Under the pieces are notes generated by a model. The model was not told where the DNA came from. It was given only the letters and a program-made list of their open reading frames with translations, and did not search any database. Below are positions 10,664-19,234 of a DNA stretch of 64,000 nt, in pieces; positions within the stretch are counted from its first letter, which is position 1, and every line of letters begins with the position of its first letter. The stretch spans positions 4,773,767 through 4,837,766 of the forward strand of contig NZ_CP022161.1 of NCBI RefSeq assembly GCF_002214185.1, given 5' to 3'. The position numbers and the translations under genes are program-made. The stretch comes from Streptomyces capitiformicae (GTDB lineage: Bacteria > Actinomycetota > Actinomycetes > Streptomycetales > Streptomycetaceae).

Positions 10664-10692
10664 ACTAGTATCTCGCTCAGCGAGATACTAGT
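10664..10692. promoter_or_regulatory. MarR operator, 29-bp perfect palindrome
   Basis: ACTAGTATCTCGCT at 10664-10677 and its exact complement at 10679-10692 flank a single central C. The site lies in the 69-base gap between the divergent MarR and hydrolase genes and overlaps where both promoters must be, so it fits a MarR autoregulatory operator. The MarR link is inferred from position. Confidence 0.75.
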
Positions 10693-10707
10693 GGGGGGTG
10701 ACGGCTC

Positions 10708-11562
10708 GTGGGCTCCTTCGACATCCACGCGTTCGACGAGGCGTACGACAAGGTCATGGCCAAGTGGCCCGCGGACCGCGAGACGTTCGCCGTCTCCGGC
10801 GAGTTCGGCACGACCCGGGGGAGTGTGTGCGGCCCTGTCGGCGCACCGCCGCTCCTCCTCCTGCCGGGCGGTGGCGGCGCGACCTCCGCCTCGTGGTTCG
10901 CCAACGCCGGCGAGCTCGCGCTCACACACCGCGTGTACGCCGTCGACCTGATCGGCGAGCCGGGGCACAGCAGACGCGAGGCCGGCCACCCCCTCCGTAA
11001 GGCGGCCGACCTCGCGGCCTGGCTCGACGGGATCCTGCACGGCCTCGAGATCGACGCGACCGCGCTGTGCGGTCACTCGTACGGTGCCTGGATCGCTCTC
11101 CACTACGCCCTGTACGCGCCCCACCGGGTCCGTCGCCTGGCCCTGCTGGACCCGACGCAGTGCTTCGCGGGGTTCGGGACGGCGTACATCCTGCGGGCCG
11201 CCCGGATGATGCTGGGCCGCTCCGCCCGGCGCACCAGGGCGTTCCTGGAGTGGGAGACGGGTGGGGCGCGGGTGGACCCGGACTGGCTCCTGCTCCAGGA
11301 GGCGGCCGCCCGGTTCCCTTTCACCCGGCCGGTCACGGGGCCGAAGCCCGACCGTGCGGCGATGGCCGCGTTCGACGTGCCGACCCTGCTGCTTCTCGCG
11401 GAGAACAGCAGGGCGCACGACGTCCGTCAGGTGGCGGCCCGCGCCGCCGGGTCACTGCCGCGCGTCGAGGTCGCCGTCCTCGCGGACGTCTCCCACCACG
11501 CCCTGCCGCACACGAACCCGGCGGAGCTCAACAGCCGTCTGACGGCCTTCTTCGACGGCTGA
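10708..11562 (+). CDS. Alpha/beta hydrolase
   Basis: A 284-residue soluble alpha/beta hydrolase. The oxyanion loop region is LLLPGGGGATSASW, the nucleophile elbow is CGHSYG with Ser about residue 124, and the catalytic histidine is probably in DVSHHALPH near the C-terminus. Substrate unknown; esters, lactones or similar small molecules are typical. GTG start at 10708 behind a GGGGGGTGA stretch. The divergent MarR gene and the shared palindrome suggest it is induced by a small molecule that it may degrade. Confidence 0.8.
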   Translation: MGSFDIHAFDEAYDKVMAKWPADRETFAVSGEFGTTRGSVCGPVGAPPLLLLPGGGGATSASWFANAGELALTHRVYAVDLIGEPGHSRREAGHPLRKAADLAAWLDGILHGLEIDATALCGHSYGAWIALHYALYAPHRVRRLALLDPTQCFAGFGTAYILRAARMMLGRSARRTRAFLEWETGGARVDPDWLLLQEAAARFPFTRPVTGPKPDRAAMAAFDVPTLLLLAENSRAHDVRQVAARAAGSLPRVEVAVLADVSHHALPHTNPAELNSRLTAFFDG

Positions 11563-11564
11563 CC

Positions 11565-12242
11565 TCAGCCGACCTTCTCGATCAGGGCCCGGCGGATCAG
11601 GAACTTGCCCGGTTCCCGCACCTGTTCGAAGGCCGCGTTGTTCAGCAGGACACAGCTGCCGGAGGTCGAGGTGACCTCCACGGTCGTGGACTTGTTGTTG
11701 TCCAGGTTGGTCACCTTCAGCTTCGTACCGGCCGGGAACTGGTTGCTGGACGCGGCCGGAGCGCCGGCCTCACCGGAAAGGGTGACGGTGGAGCCGTTGC
11801 AGACCTGCTCACCCGCCGCCCCGGTGTCCCCGGTGTCCCCGGTGTCCCCGGTGTCACCGGCGTTCTCCGTGGCAGGTGACGACGGCTGTGCGGGTTGCGC
11901 GGGCTGTTCCGGCTGCGCGGGCTGTGCTGCCTGGGAGCCCTGAGCCGACTCCCCGACGACGCAATCCGACGCCTCCTGCTGGACCTTGATCTGCGCGATG
12001 ACCGCCTCGCGGTTGGCGATGCGGGCCTCGGACTGCGCGTCCGGGTTGGCTCGTTGACCGTCGATGAACCGCTGGTTGTTGCCGAGCGCGGTGGCGAGCC
12101 CCTGGCAGACGTTCGAGTCCGCGGCGGTCTGGGCCGCGTTCGATGTGGCCGCCATGGCGAAGGCCCCGCCTCCCGCCACCGCCGCGGCACTGACGAACAG
12201 GGCGACCTTCTTCTTCGTGCCGAGAGTTCTCCTACGCGACAT
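11565..12242 (-). CDS. Secreted protein with RlpA-like double-psi beta-barrel C-terminus
   Basis: A 225-residue exported protein. A basic N-terminus (MSRRRTLGTKKK) and a hydrophobic segment give a signal peptide of about 35 residues. A helical region with one cysteine pair follows, then a linker of Ala-Gln-Pro repeats and GDT repeats, then a compact C-terminal domain. That domain carries GTKLKVTNLDNNKSTTVEV, the pattern of double-psi beta-barrels such as RlpA and expansins. The N-terminal half resembles the same region of the DUF1996 protein at 3.7-5.3 kb. ATG at 12242 has AGGAGG upstream. The catalytic Asp of lytic RlpA proteins is not obvious, so enzymatic activity is doubtful. Confidence 0.65.
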   Translation of the reverse strand: MSRRRTLGTKKKVALFVSAAAVAGGGAFAMAATSNAAQTAADSNVCQGLATALGNNQRFIDGQRANPDAQSEARIANREAVIAQIKVQQEASDCVVGESAQGSQAAQPAQPEQPAQPAQPSSPATENAGDTGDTGDTGDTGAAGEQVCNGSTVTLSGEAGAPAASSNQFPAGTKLKVTNLDNNKSTTVEVTSTSGSCVLLNNAAFEQVREPGKFLIRRALIEKVG

Positions 12243-12376
12243 TCGCGCCTCCTGAGAGGTAGGGGAGCGTACGCCGCTATGTACGAGATGCCGAACGAAG
12301 TTACTCAACGGTCATACGAAAACTTCGACTCCGGAACTTCGACTCCGGAACTTCGACTCCGAACCCCCGTGGCTCG

Positions 12377-12736
12377 CTACCGCGACAGAGCGTCCCGTAC
12401 GGCCTCGTCCGTGCGCCCCACCACCGCCGTACCGTCGTCCGCGGTGATGATCGGCCGCTGGATCAGCTTCGGATGCTCGGCGAGCGCCTTGATCCACTGC
12501 TCGCGCGAACCGGCGTCCCGCGCCCACTCCTTGAGCCCGAGCTCCTTGGCGGCGGCCTCCTGGGTGCGGGTGATCTCCCACGGTTCGAGCCCGAGCCGCT
12601 CCAGTACCTCGCGGATCTCGTCCTCGCTCGGCACGTCCTCGAGATAGCGGCGGACGGTGTAGTCGGCGCCCTCGGCGTCGAGCAGGTTGATCGCGCTGCG
12701 GCACTTCGAGCAGGCCGGATTGATCCAGATCTCCAT
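12377..12736 (-). CDS. ArsC/Spx-family reductase-like protein
   Basis: A 119-residue thioredoxin-fold protein of the arsenate reductase ArsC/YffB family. The N-terminal active-site motif is NPACSKCRSA, followed by the family elements RRYLEDVPS, GLEPWEITR and the conserved IQRPIITADD. Members reduce arsenate using glutathione or mycothiol, or act as general thiol proteins; no arsenic genes are adjacent, so the role is open. ATG at 12736. Just downstream (about 12321-12363) is a 14-base repeat in three copies. Confidence 0.8.
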   Translation of the reverse strand: MEIWINPACSKCRSAINLLDAEGADYTVRRYLEDVPSEDEIREVLERLGLEPWEITRTQEAAAKELGLKEWARDAGSREQWIKALAEHPKLIQRPIITADDGTAVVGRTDEAVRDALSR

Positions 12737-12920
12737 GGCGCCCACGGTAGCGGGCGGTCGGGCGGTCCAGGAAAACCCGTGTTCCACCTCTGTCACAGGA
12801 CCCCCAAAGCCCTTCTGGCCAGGGGCGATTGTCAGTGGGGGGTAGTAAAATAGAAGCAGTGTTCGAGGGTTGCCGACGGGGGATTTCCGGCGGCGCCCAG
12901 ACCGCGACAGGAGGATGTCC

Positions 12921-13235
12921 GTGCCCGCTGCCGCACTGAAGTCGAAGCCGCTGCCCACCCAGTCCACCGCCCAACATCCCGTCCTGCTCGACCTGCCGTA
13001 CGCGCCCGTGGTGAAGCACACCCTGCCGCCGGGCCGTCCGCGGGAGTGGTACATCACGCACAACCGGCGACTGAAGGCCATGCGCCTCGCGATCGCCCTG
13101 CTCGACTCCGGCGTCTACATGCCGAACCAGGCGCGCAACGAGACGATTCGGAGCACCGCCGAGGTGATCGGCGTGCACCCGCCGTCGGACACCACGTGCC
13201 ACATGGTGCGGGCGCTGATGCGGTACAGCCGCTGA
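12921..13235 (+). CDS. Conserved small actinobacterial protein, function unknown
   Basis: A 104-residue basic protein with no signal peptide or membrane segment. The core (LPYAPVVKHTLPPGRPREW and LKAMRLAIALLDSGVYMPNQ) is a pattern I associate with a conserved Streptomyces family without assigned role. The GTG at 12921 is taken as the start because GGAGG at 12910-12914 is 6 bases away, whereas the ATG at 12915 directly abuts it. A strong hairpin follows the stop. Confidence 0.7.
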   Translation: MPAAALKSKPLPTQSTAQHPVLLDLPYAPVVKHTLPPGRPREWYITHNRRLKAMRLAIALLDSGVYMPNQARNETIRSTAEVIGVHPPSDTTCHMVRALMRYSR

Positions 13236-13270
13236 CGCTGACGTCGACGCCGACGCTCCGCTGAGAAAAA

Positions 13271-13309
13271 GGGCGATCTCCGGCCGCCAGGGTTGGCCGG
13301 AGATCGCCC
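13271..13309. terminator. Rho-independent-like hairpin
   Basis: Perfect 15-bp stem (13271-13285 with 13295-13309) and a 9-base loop, shortly after the small gene's stop codon. Confidence 0.85.
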
Positions 13310-13464
13310 TAGCCCTGCCCGCCCGGGGTCCATACGATGCGGTCGCCCCTCGGTCTTCACAGCTCTTTCACAGGCCGCCCTTTCCTGGGGCGGTCATTCG
13401 CGGGCCGAGGGGGGTATCGCGCATGTCCCTTGACATGCGCATGACTCTGATTGGAGAACCCCCC

Positions 13465-14121
13465 ATGGCTCGTGGTCTCCTGCTGGGCGGCGCCGCAGCC
13501 GCTCTGTTCGCCACCGCGCTTCCCGCGCAGACGGCGTCGGCGGACTCGCCCTTCGACAACCCGCCCCCGGACAAGATCGTCATCAAGGTCGCCACGGTGA
13601 ACGGCTCCGGCTGTCCCCGGGGCACGGCCGCGGTCGCCGTCTCACCGGACAACACTGCGTTCACCGTGACCTACAGCGACTACCTCGCCCAGGTCGGAGG
13701 CGGCGCCCCGTCCAACGCGTTCCGCAAGAACTGCCAGCTCAACCTGATCGTCCACGTGCCGGGCGGCTTCACCTACGCCATCGCCAGCGTCGACTACCGC
13801 GGCTTCGCCTCGCTCCAGCGCGGTGCCAGCGGTGTCGAGAAGGCCTCGTACTACTTCCAGGGCTCCCCGGACACGGCCGCGAGAACGCACACGTTCAACG
13901 GCCCCTACGAGGACAACTGGCAGGCCACCGACGAGACCGACTGGGCCCAGCTGGTCTGGGCGCCCTGCGGTGTCGAGCGCAACTTCAACATCAACACGGA
14001 ACTGCGCGTCAACCGGGGTTCGTCACCGGCCAACAGCACGAGCTTCATGACCATGGACTCGACGGACGGTGACATCAGCACGGTGTACCACTTGGCGTGG
14101 AAGGAGTGTCCCCCCAAGTGA
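13465..14121 (+). CDS. Secreted DUF4360 protein
   Basis: A 218-residue exported protein. The first 30 residues are a signal peptide (MARGLLLGGAAAALFATALP, then an ASA-type cleavage site). The mature part matches DUF4360: early GSGCPRGTAAVAVSPDN, central FRKNCQLNLIVHVPGGF and YYFQGSPDTA. Four cysteines suggest two disulfides. Function of the family is unknown; members are common in actinobacterial and fungal secretomes. The ATG at 13465 has GGAG 8 bases upstream, and an in-frame start at 13423 would bury the signal peptide. Confidence 0.85.
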   Translation: MARGLLLGGAAAALFATALPAQTASADSPFDNPPPDKIVIKVATVNGSGCPRGTAAVAVSPDNTAFTVTYSDYLAQVGGGAPSNAFRKNCQLNLIVHVPGGFTYAIASVDYRGFASLQRGASGVEKASYYFQGSPDTAARTHTFNGPYEDNWQATDETDWAQLVWAPCGVERNFNINTELRVNRGSSPANSTSFMTMDSTDGDISTVYHLAWKECPPK

Positions 14122-14127
14122 GCCGAT

Positions 14128-14165
14128 GGTGCCGGGCGCCCTCTGTTTCCTGGGCGCCCGGCACC
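14128..14165. terminator. Strong bidirectional hairpin
   Basis: A 14-bp perfect stem (14128-14141 with 14152-14165) around a T-rich 10-base loop, between the DUF4360 gene and the convergent winged-helix gene. Confidence 0.85.
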
Positions 14166-14255
14166 CCGGCGGTTCTTTGAGGGCCGGTTGTATGTCTGCG
14201 GGTGAGTGGGGGGTTGCTCACGGGGGCGCCCCCAGGCTTTCAAGGGCGCGGGGAA

Positions 14256-15437
14256 CTACCCCAACTCCCGTTCCAGAGGCGTCCGGATGCGCGGTGTGAC
14301 CCGGGTCCCGTCCAGCCATCCCCGCAACCGCTCGGCCTCCAACGCGATCGCGGCCTCGGCCTCCCCGCCCACCCCCTCCGCCTCCAGCAACCGCCAGACG
14401 ATCTCCCCGTCCGGCCGCTGCGCCCAGCCGCCCACCACGCGGCCGTTCCACCACACGGTCGGGCCGATGTTGCCGCTGCGGTCGAACAACGCGGGGCGAA
14501 GGCCGGGGGAGAGGAACCAGTCGCGCTGCTGCCAGCCCATCGCAGTGGGGTCGAGGGCGGGCAGCAGGGCGGCCCAGGGTTCGGCGGGGCCCGCGGGCGG
14601 CTCCTCGTCCCCGGCCACCACGTACCCCGTGCCCTCGTCCAGCGTCACGGCCCGCGCGCCTATCGCCGTGAGCGCCCGGCGGACCTCCGTCACCCGCCAC
14701 CCCGTCCACCACTTCAGGTCGGCCTCGGTCGCCGGACCGCACGCGGCCAGCCAGCGGCCGAGCAGCGACGCCTGGGCCTCGGCCACGTCCAACTCGGCGT
14801 GTGGGGGCGCGACGGCCCAGCGGAACTGGCTGGATGTCCAGGAGCCGAGCGGGCGGCCCCGTACGACTCTGCCCTCCACGCCCAGTACCTTGAGCAGCCG
14901 GGTCGAGACGGTGTGCATGCCCTCGTAGCTCTTGCCGGCGGCGTACACGAACTGCTGCCGCAACCGCGGTTCGTCCTCGGCGAGTTCGGCCGCCGTCGCC
15001 TGGCCGCGTCGGGCCAGCGCGGCCAGCGTCGACTCCTCGACCTCCTTCAGCCAGGCCGCGTCGGGCGCCCCGGCCGCCGCCATCTGCTTCAGCAGCGAGG
15101 CTCTTTCCTTCGCGGCGACCGCGATGCCGGTCGACGCGTGCACCACGGCGGTCAGGCCGGTGGGGAACACGAAGACGGTGTGCCGCATGCCGTGCATCCG
15201 CACCAGCGTCCGGTCCGCGTACAGCGACCGTTCGGTTTCGGCCACCGTCCGCCCCGGATCGGCGAGCCGCGCGCCCACCGCCAAGTACACCGTCGCGGGA
15301 TCCGTGCCGTGCAACGCGACCAGCGAGTCCGCGACCTCCTCCGGGCCCGCCGCCCGCCTGGATCCGGCCAACCGCTGCCGCGCCGCGAGCCGGTCCCGCC
15401 GCTCGGCCGTGCCGATGTACCGCCGCAAGTCCCCCAT
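14256..15437 (-). CDS. Winged-helix DNA-binding domain protein (HTH_42 type)
   Basis: A 393-residue protein of the family with a winged-helix domain related to YcaQ/AlkZ (HTH_42). Visible elements are the N-terminal DSLVALHGTDPATVYLAVGAR, then LVRMHGMRHTVFVFP and the C-terminal FLSPGLRPALFDRSGNIGPTVWW. YcaQ-type relatives unhook DNA crosslinks, but most actinobacterial members are uncharacterised and I cannot see whether the glycosylase residues are kept. ATG at 15437 with a GGAGGG stretch upstream. A partial copy of a dispersed GC-rich Streptomyces repeat lies just past the stop. Confidence 0.75.
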   Translation of the reverse strand: MGDLRRYIGTAERRDRLAARQRLAGSRRAAGPEEVADSLVALHGTDPATVYLAVGARLADPGRTVAETERSLYADRTLVRMHGMRHTVFVFPTGLTAVVHASTGIAVAAKERASLLKQMAAAGAPDAAWLKEVEESTLAALARRGQATAAELAEDEPRLRQQFVYAAGKSYEGMHTVSTRLLKVLGVEGRVVRGRPLGSWTSSQFRWAVAPPHAELDVAEAQASLLGRWLAACGPATEADLKWWTGWRVTEVRRALTAIGARAVTLDEGTGYVVAGDEEPPAGPAEPWAALLPALDPTAMGWQQRDWFLSPGLRPALFDRSGNIGPTVWWNGRVVGGWAQRPDGEIVWRLLEAEGVGGEAEAAIALEAERLRGWLDGTRVTPRIRTPLERELG

Positions 15438-15715
15438 ACCCTCCGCCCCTCCGCCCGTACGTCCGTCACACCCGTCGCAGAGGACATCCTCCCGGACACC
15501 ACTGACAATCGGCTCCCACCCCGGCTCCCGTCGGCGTCCGGCCCCGGCACCCGAGATCAGGAGACGGAAGAACCGGGAGATCGAACGAGAACCAGGGAGG
15601 CGGGATGGAGCCGTACGGCATGCGCCGCCGCCCGCACGTGGCAGTCGACGCGGCGGCTGGGCGAACGTCATCGACCGAATGCCCGATAACCGCGCCCACG
15701 ACCACACCCGCCCGA

Positions 15716-17362
15716 CTACACGTACCGCTCCAACAGCCCGCCCACATAGGCCTCCAACCGCGCCCCCAACACCTCCGGCGTCAGATCCGACCGCCCCAGC
15801 TCCCGCCACGGCACCGCCAGCTTCTCCGCGTCGGGCGCGTAGGCGAGCGCGTCCAGCAGCCGCCAGTACAAGTGGTCCTGGCCCCCTGCCAGTTGACGCC
15901 CACCACGCGCCTCGTACCGCTCACGGAAGCCGAGCCCGTACTCCGCCCCGTGCAGCAGCGCCAGCGCGGTCGAGCAGTGGGCGACATCGAGGTCCGCCGG
16001 CCCCCACGAGGTCTCCACCCAGTCCACGACCCCGCTGATCCGCAACTCCTCGCCCTCGCCGGTGAACAGCACGTTCCCCGGATGGAAGTCCCGGTGCAGA
16101 AAACACCCCTCGTACGCGGGTGCCTCGCGGCGGATCACGTCCGCGGCCCGCTCCCACAGCGGGCCGCCGGGCGTGCGGACCCGCTCGGGCGACGTCCACG
16201 CCTGATACGTACGCGGCCGTTCCGCCGGTACGACCGCGTGGATACGGGCGAGTTGGCCGGCCAGCAGGTCCAGCCGCCCGTCCAGGTCCCCGTCGTCCTC
16301 CACCCGTACCGACCCCGGCAGCAGGGACATCAACAGCGAGGGGTGATCGGCGAGTTCGGCGGTCGGGTCGGCGGCGTACAGTCGGGGCGTCGGGATGTCG
16401 TCGTACGACGCGAGGAGGGTGAGCACCGCCGCCTCACGGGTCAGCAGTCCGGGAGCGTGCCGCCGGAAGAACGGCTTCACGAACGACCGCAGTACAGCGG
16501 CCGACCCGTCGTCCAGCGTCAGCCGCCGCATCTGCGAACTCCAGCCACCGCGCAGCGACTCCCACTCGCGCACGCTCCGCCCCTCCGGGAGCCGCTTGTC
16601 CACCCAGGCGCGGGTCGCCGTCCAGCCCCGGTCGCCCAGCCCCGCCAGTACGGCGTCGACGAACCGTCGGCGGTCGTCGTCGTGGTCCCGGAACCACAGG
16701 CCCACGTAGTGGTCGGCGGCGGGGATGCCGACCCGGGTGAACTGGGCCCGGGCGGCCAGCGCGTCCGTGACGGCGTCGGTCACGTCGGTCGGGATGACAT
16801 GATCCGTGCCCGGTACGACGAGAACGGCCCGCCCGGTGTACGCCCGGAACGCCTCCAGCGCCGGCGACCGGCGCCAACTGCCCGGCGTACGAATGATGTC
16901 GCTGAACCGGCCGTTCCCCTCCCCGAACGGCACCAGCCACGCCTCCGCCCCGTACACCGCGGGCGCACACAGCCCGATCGCCGCCACGCGCTCGCCGTAG
17001 TGCGCGGCGAGATCGGCCACCGTCTGGCCGCTCATGCTGAACCCGACGACGATCAGGGGCGCGCCCGCTGGAACACGCGCCCCGATCACGGCGACCGCCT
17101 GTTCGAAACGCCGACGCAGACTCAACTCCGCCAGCGTGCCCGTGCTCTCACCATGCCCCGAGAAGTCGAAGGCGACCGCCCGGCAGCCCCGCGCCACGAA
17201 CTCCCCGAGCAGCGGGACCAGCCGCTCCTTGCTGCCCTTGCCCGCGCCGTGCAGCAGCACCACGGTGGCCGCGGCCGGATCATCCCCGTCCCCGTACACC
17301 CCCCTCAGCAGCTCGCCGTCGCACTCGTGTGTGAAGACAGTGACTCCGCTCATGCGCCCCAT
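15716..17362 (-). CDS. Fusion: alpha/beta hydrolase (N) plus APH-family kinase (C)
   Basis: A 548-residue two-domain protein. Residues 1-260 are an alpha/beta hydrolase with VVLLHGAGKGSKERLVPLL, the nucleophile elbow GFSMSGQ and a likely catalytic His in PAADHYVGLW. Residues 280-548 are an aminoglycoside/choline-kinase fold with the Brenner motif FLHRDFHPGNVLF and the metal-binding GVVDWVE. Both catalytic sets look intact. Each family is common alone; the fusion suggests one substrate is both phosphorylated and hydrolysed, or that one domain senses. Start is ATG 17362 or ATG 17353; neither has a clear ribosome site. Not adjacent to the aminoglycoside-type cluster. Confidence 0.8.
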   Translation of the reverse strand: MGRMSGVTVFTHECDGELLRGVYGDGDDPAAATVVLLHGAGKGSKERLVPLLGEFVARGCRAVAFDFSGHGESTGTLAELSLRRRFEQAVAVIGARVPAGAPLIVVGFSMSGQTVADLAAHYGERVAAIGLCAPAVYGAEAWLVPFGEGNGRFSDIIRTPGSWRRSPALEAFRAYTGRAVLVVPGTDHVIPTDVTDAVTDALAARAQFTRVGIPAADHYVGLWFRDHDDDRRRFVDAVLAGLGDRGWTATRAWVDKRLPEGRSVREWESLRGGWSSQMRRLTLDDGSAAVLRSFVKPFFRRHAPGLLTREAAVLTLLASYDDIPTPRLYAADPTAELADHPSLLMSLLPGSVRVEDDGDLDGRLDLLAGQLARIHAVVPAERPRTYQAWTSPERVRTPGGPLWERAADVIRREAPAYEGCFLHRDFHPGNVLFTGEGEELRISGVVDWVETSWGPADLDVAHCSTALALLHGAEYGLGFRERYEARGGRQLAGGQDHLYWRLLDALAYAPDAEKLAVPWRELGRSDLTPEVLGARLEAYVGGLLERYV

Positions 17363-17418
17363 TCACTCACGTGACGCACTCCCCGCTGTGCCGCGACTTT
17401 CTGGACGGGAAGAGGTGA

Positions 17419-18132
17419 GTGGGGCAAGTGGTGAGCGGACTGACACCCAGGGCCCGCGCGTTCCTGGATACCTGGGGGAGGAGGTCACCACGCATCGCCC
17501 CCGTCGTCGCCTCCGGCTCGCCGGAGTGGGCGAGGCAGGTGGTCCTCGCCCATGAAGAGGAATTCGGCGGACTCTTGTTTCCCGTGCTGGGCGGCGAGTT
17601 GTCCGGATGGATCCGACTCGGCACCAGGACAAGCAGGATCCGGACCTCCAGCGCCGGTGAACTGATCTTCAACTTCGCCGAGCCGCAGTTCGTCCAGTGC
17701 GGGCTGGTCTGCAGGGTGGACGGATACTTCGGTGTGTCGTGGTCGGAGGAGTTCCTGCCGTGGCACGCTGATGCGCGCCGCCTGATCGAATCGAGTGCCA
17801 TGTGGGCCGGTCTCGTCGGATGGCGAACGTCAGCCCTGTGCGACGGGAAGCCTGACGATGCCCTGGCTGTGCTGCGGGGTCTGCATCCGGAGGAGTGCGG
17901 TTCGTCGCGTGAGACGGCCTGGTGGCGGGGCGACGACATCGCGGTCCATGTCGAGCCGCATCTCACCTACCTCCCGGAAGGCTCCTCTCGGGTTCACGTA
18001 CTGACGTCCGGTTCGGAAGCCGATCGACGCGTGAAGCGAGCGCTCGAAGAGGCGGCGAAGGCAGGGGCTGATCTCCTGGTGAGGCCCCAAAACGGCTCGG
18101 TCGCAGCTCCTGAGGAGTCTCCCTTCCACTGA
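17419..18132 (+). CDS. Hypothetical protein
   Basis: A 237-residue soluble protein I do not recognise. It is rich in Trp, Glu and Ser with no signal peptide, membrane segment or known motif; features that stand out are ELIFNFAEPQFVQCGLVCRV and WWRGDDIAVHVEPHLTYLPEG. GTG start at 17419 behind AAGAGG. It is divergent from the hydrolase-kinase fusion, with about 55 bases between starts, and is the last intact gene before the decayed region. Confidence 0.6.
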   Translation: MGQVVSGLTPRARAFLDTWGRRSPRIAPVVASGSPEWARQVVLAHEEEFGGLLFPVLGGELSGWIRLGTRTSRIRTSSAGELIFNFAEPQFVQCGLVCRVDGYFGVSWSEEFLPWHADARRLIESSAMWAGLVGWRTSALCDGKPDDALAVLRGLHPEECGSSRETAWWRGDDIAVHVEPHLTYLPEGSSRVHVLTSGSEADRRVKRALEEAAKAGADLLVRPQNGSVAAPEESPFH

Positions 18133-18143
18133 GTCAAAGACGG

Positions 18144-18171
18144 TGGGCCCCTTGCGAACGGCAGGGGCCCA
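18144..18171. terminator. Terminator hairpin
   Basis: TGGGCCCCT at 18144-18152 pairs exactly with 18163-18171 across a 10-base loop, just after the hypothetical gene. Confidence 0.8.
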
Positions 18172-18224
18172 TCGTCGTGTCGAGGAGGACGAGTGACCCT
18201 TGGGTCTCGGCCGTGGGAATCCGG

Positions 18225-18480
18225 TCAGGGGCGGAGGTGGGCGGTCAGCCCCTCGAAGCAGCCGCGGTGTACGGCGGGCAGGTCCACCTGGTCGGGGTCC
18301 AGGGGCCTGAGCAGGTGGGCTCCTTCGAGGAAGGCTGCCACCTCTGTGGCCAGCGTCGCCGGGTCCACGTCCGGGCGGGCCGAGCCGTCGGTCGCCGCGC
18401 GGGTGAAGAGGGACGTCAGGTGGGTGCGGATGGCTCGGCCTCGGTGGCGGAACCAGGTGTGGAGGGCTGTGCCGGGGTCA
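18225..18480 (-). pseudogene. TetR-family regulator remnant (C-terminal part)
   Basis: The minus strand ending at the stop 18225-18227 reads TWFRHRGRAIRTHLTSLF and VDPATLATEVAAFLEGAHLL, the ligand-binding end of a TetR repressor. Upstream the frame is interrupted by a stop and shifts near 18480-18500. Beyond that only AAHTAATERELTAFH is left of the core, and no DNA-binding helix-turn-helix remains. It is divergent from the hydrolase remnant, as expected for an old TetR/target pair. Confidence 0.7.
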
Positions 18481-18570
18481 GGTTCTCGGCCGTCAAGGGG
18501 TGTGGAAGGCCGTCAGTTCGCGTTCGGTGGCTGCCGTGTGCGCCGCGAGCGGTTCGTCCCCCTCGGCGGC

Positions 18571-18950
18571 GTCGAGCTGTGGGCTGAGGAGTTCGGTAGC
18601 CCCGGGCATTCAGTCGTGCTGCTGTCATGGGCGCCCAAGCGCAGGGCATCCAGTGGAAAGACGGGATCGTGCGGCGGCTGGTGGACGGGGGCGTGCGGGT
18701 GATCCGCTACGACCACCGCGACACCAGGCGCTCCTCCGTCGTCGATTTCGCCGCCCGGCTGTACAGTCGCCGACCTGGCCTCGGACGCGCTCGCCGTGCT
18801 GGACTCGTTCGGGGCGGAACGGGCGCATCTGGTCGGGGTCTCGCTGGGCGGGATCATCGCGCAGCGGATCGCCGTCACCGATCCCGAGCGGGTGCTGACA
18901 CTGACGAGGCTGTCGTCCCAGCCACTGGGGCGCACGCGGCAGCCCGTTCC
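18571..18950 (+). pseudogene. Alpha/beta hydrolase remnant (RdmC-like)
   Basis: Pieces of one protein appear in successive frames: VELWAEEFGSPGHSVVLL from 18571, then GVRVIRYDHRDTRRSS, then LDSFGAERAHLVGVSLGG with the nucleophile elbow GVSLGG. At least two frameshifts and a missing C-terminus make it non-functional. The order and motifs match esterases of the RdmC type. Confidence 0.7.
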
Positions 18951-18977
18951 TTCCCTTCCGAGTTCGGAGGTATCACC

Positions 18978-19091
18978 GTGAACATCTCCGGACCGGGGAT
19001 CAGCCGCGCACGCGAACCGTTCGAACTCGACCCCATGATGTGCGTGGGGGAGGGAGACAGGTTCCTGGAATGGAGTGAGGAGACCGGATGA
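18978..19091 (+). CDS. Possible 37-residue peptide
   Basis: A GTG at 18978 preceded by GGAGG at 18966-18970 opens a 37-codon frame that stops at 19091. The product is acidic, with two adjacent methionines and one cysteine, and matches nothing I know. The good ribosome site is the only support. It may be the 5' end of a lost gene rather than a real peptide. Confidence 0.25.
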   Translation: MNISGPGISRAREPFELDPMMCVGEGDRFLEWSEETG

Positions 19092-19234
19092 CACCGGCGC
19101 CCTGCTTGAAGCGGGGGTTTTCCTTGCGGCTATCGCTGCCCTCGCGCGACGATGATGCTGTCTCGGCGACGCCGACAGGAGGGTCTGTGGGAGGCCGACA
19201 ACCTGAGGTTCCCCCGCTGCGCGGGAGTGGCTGA

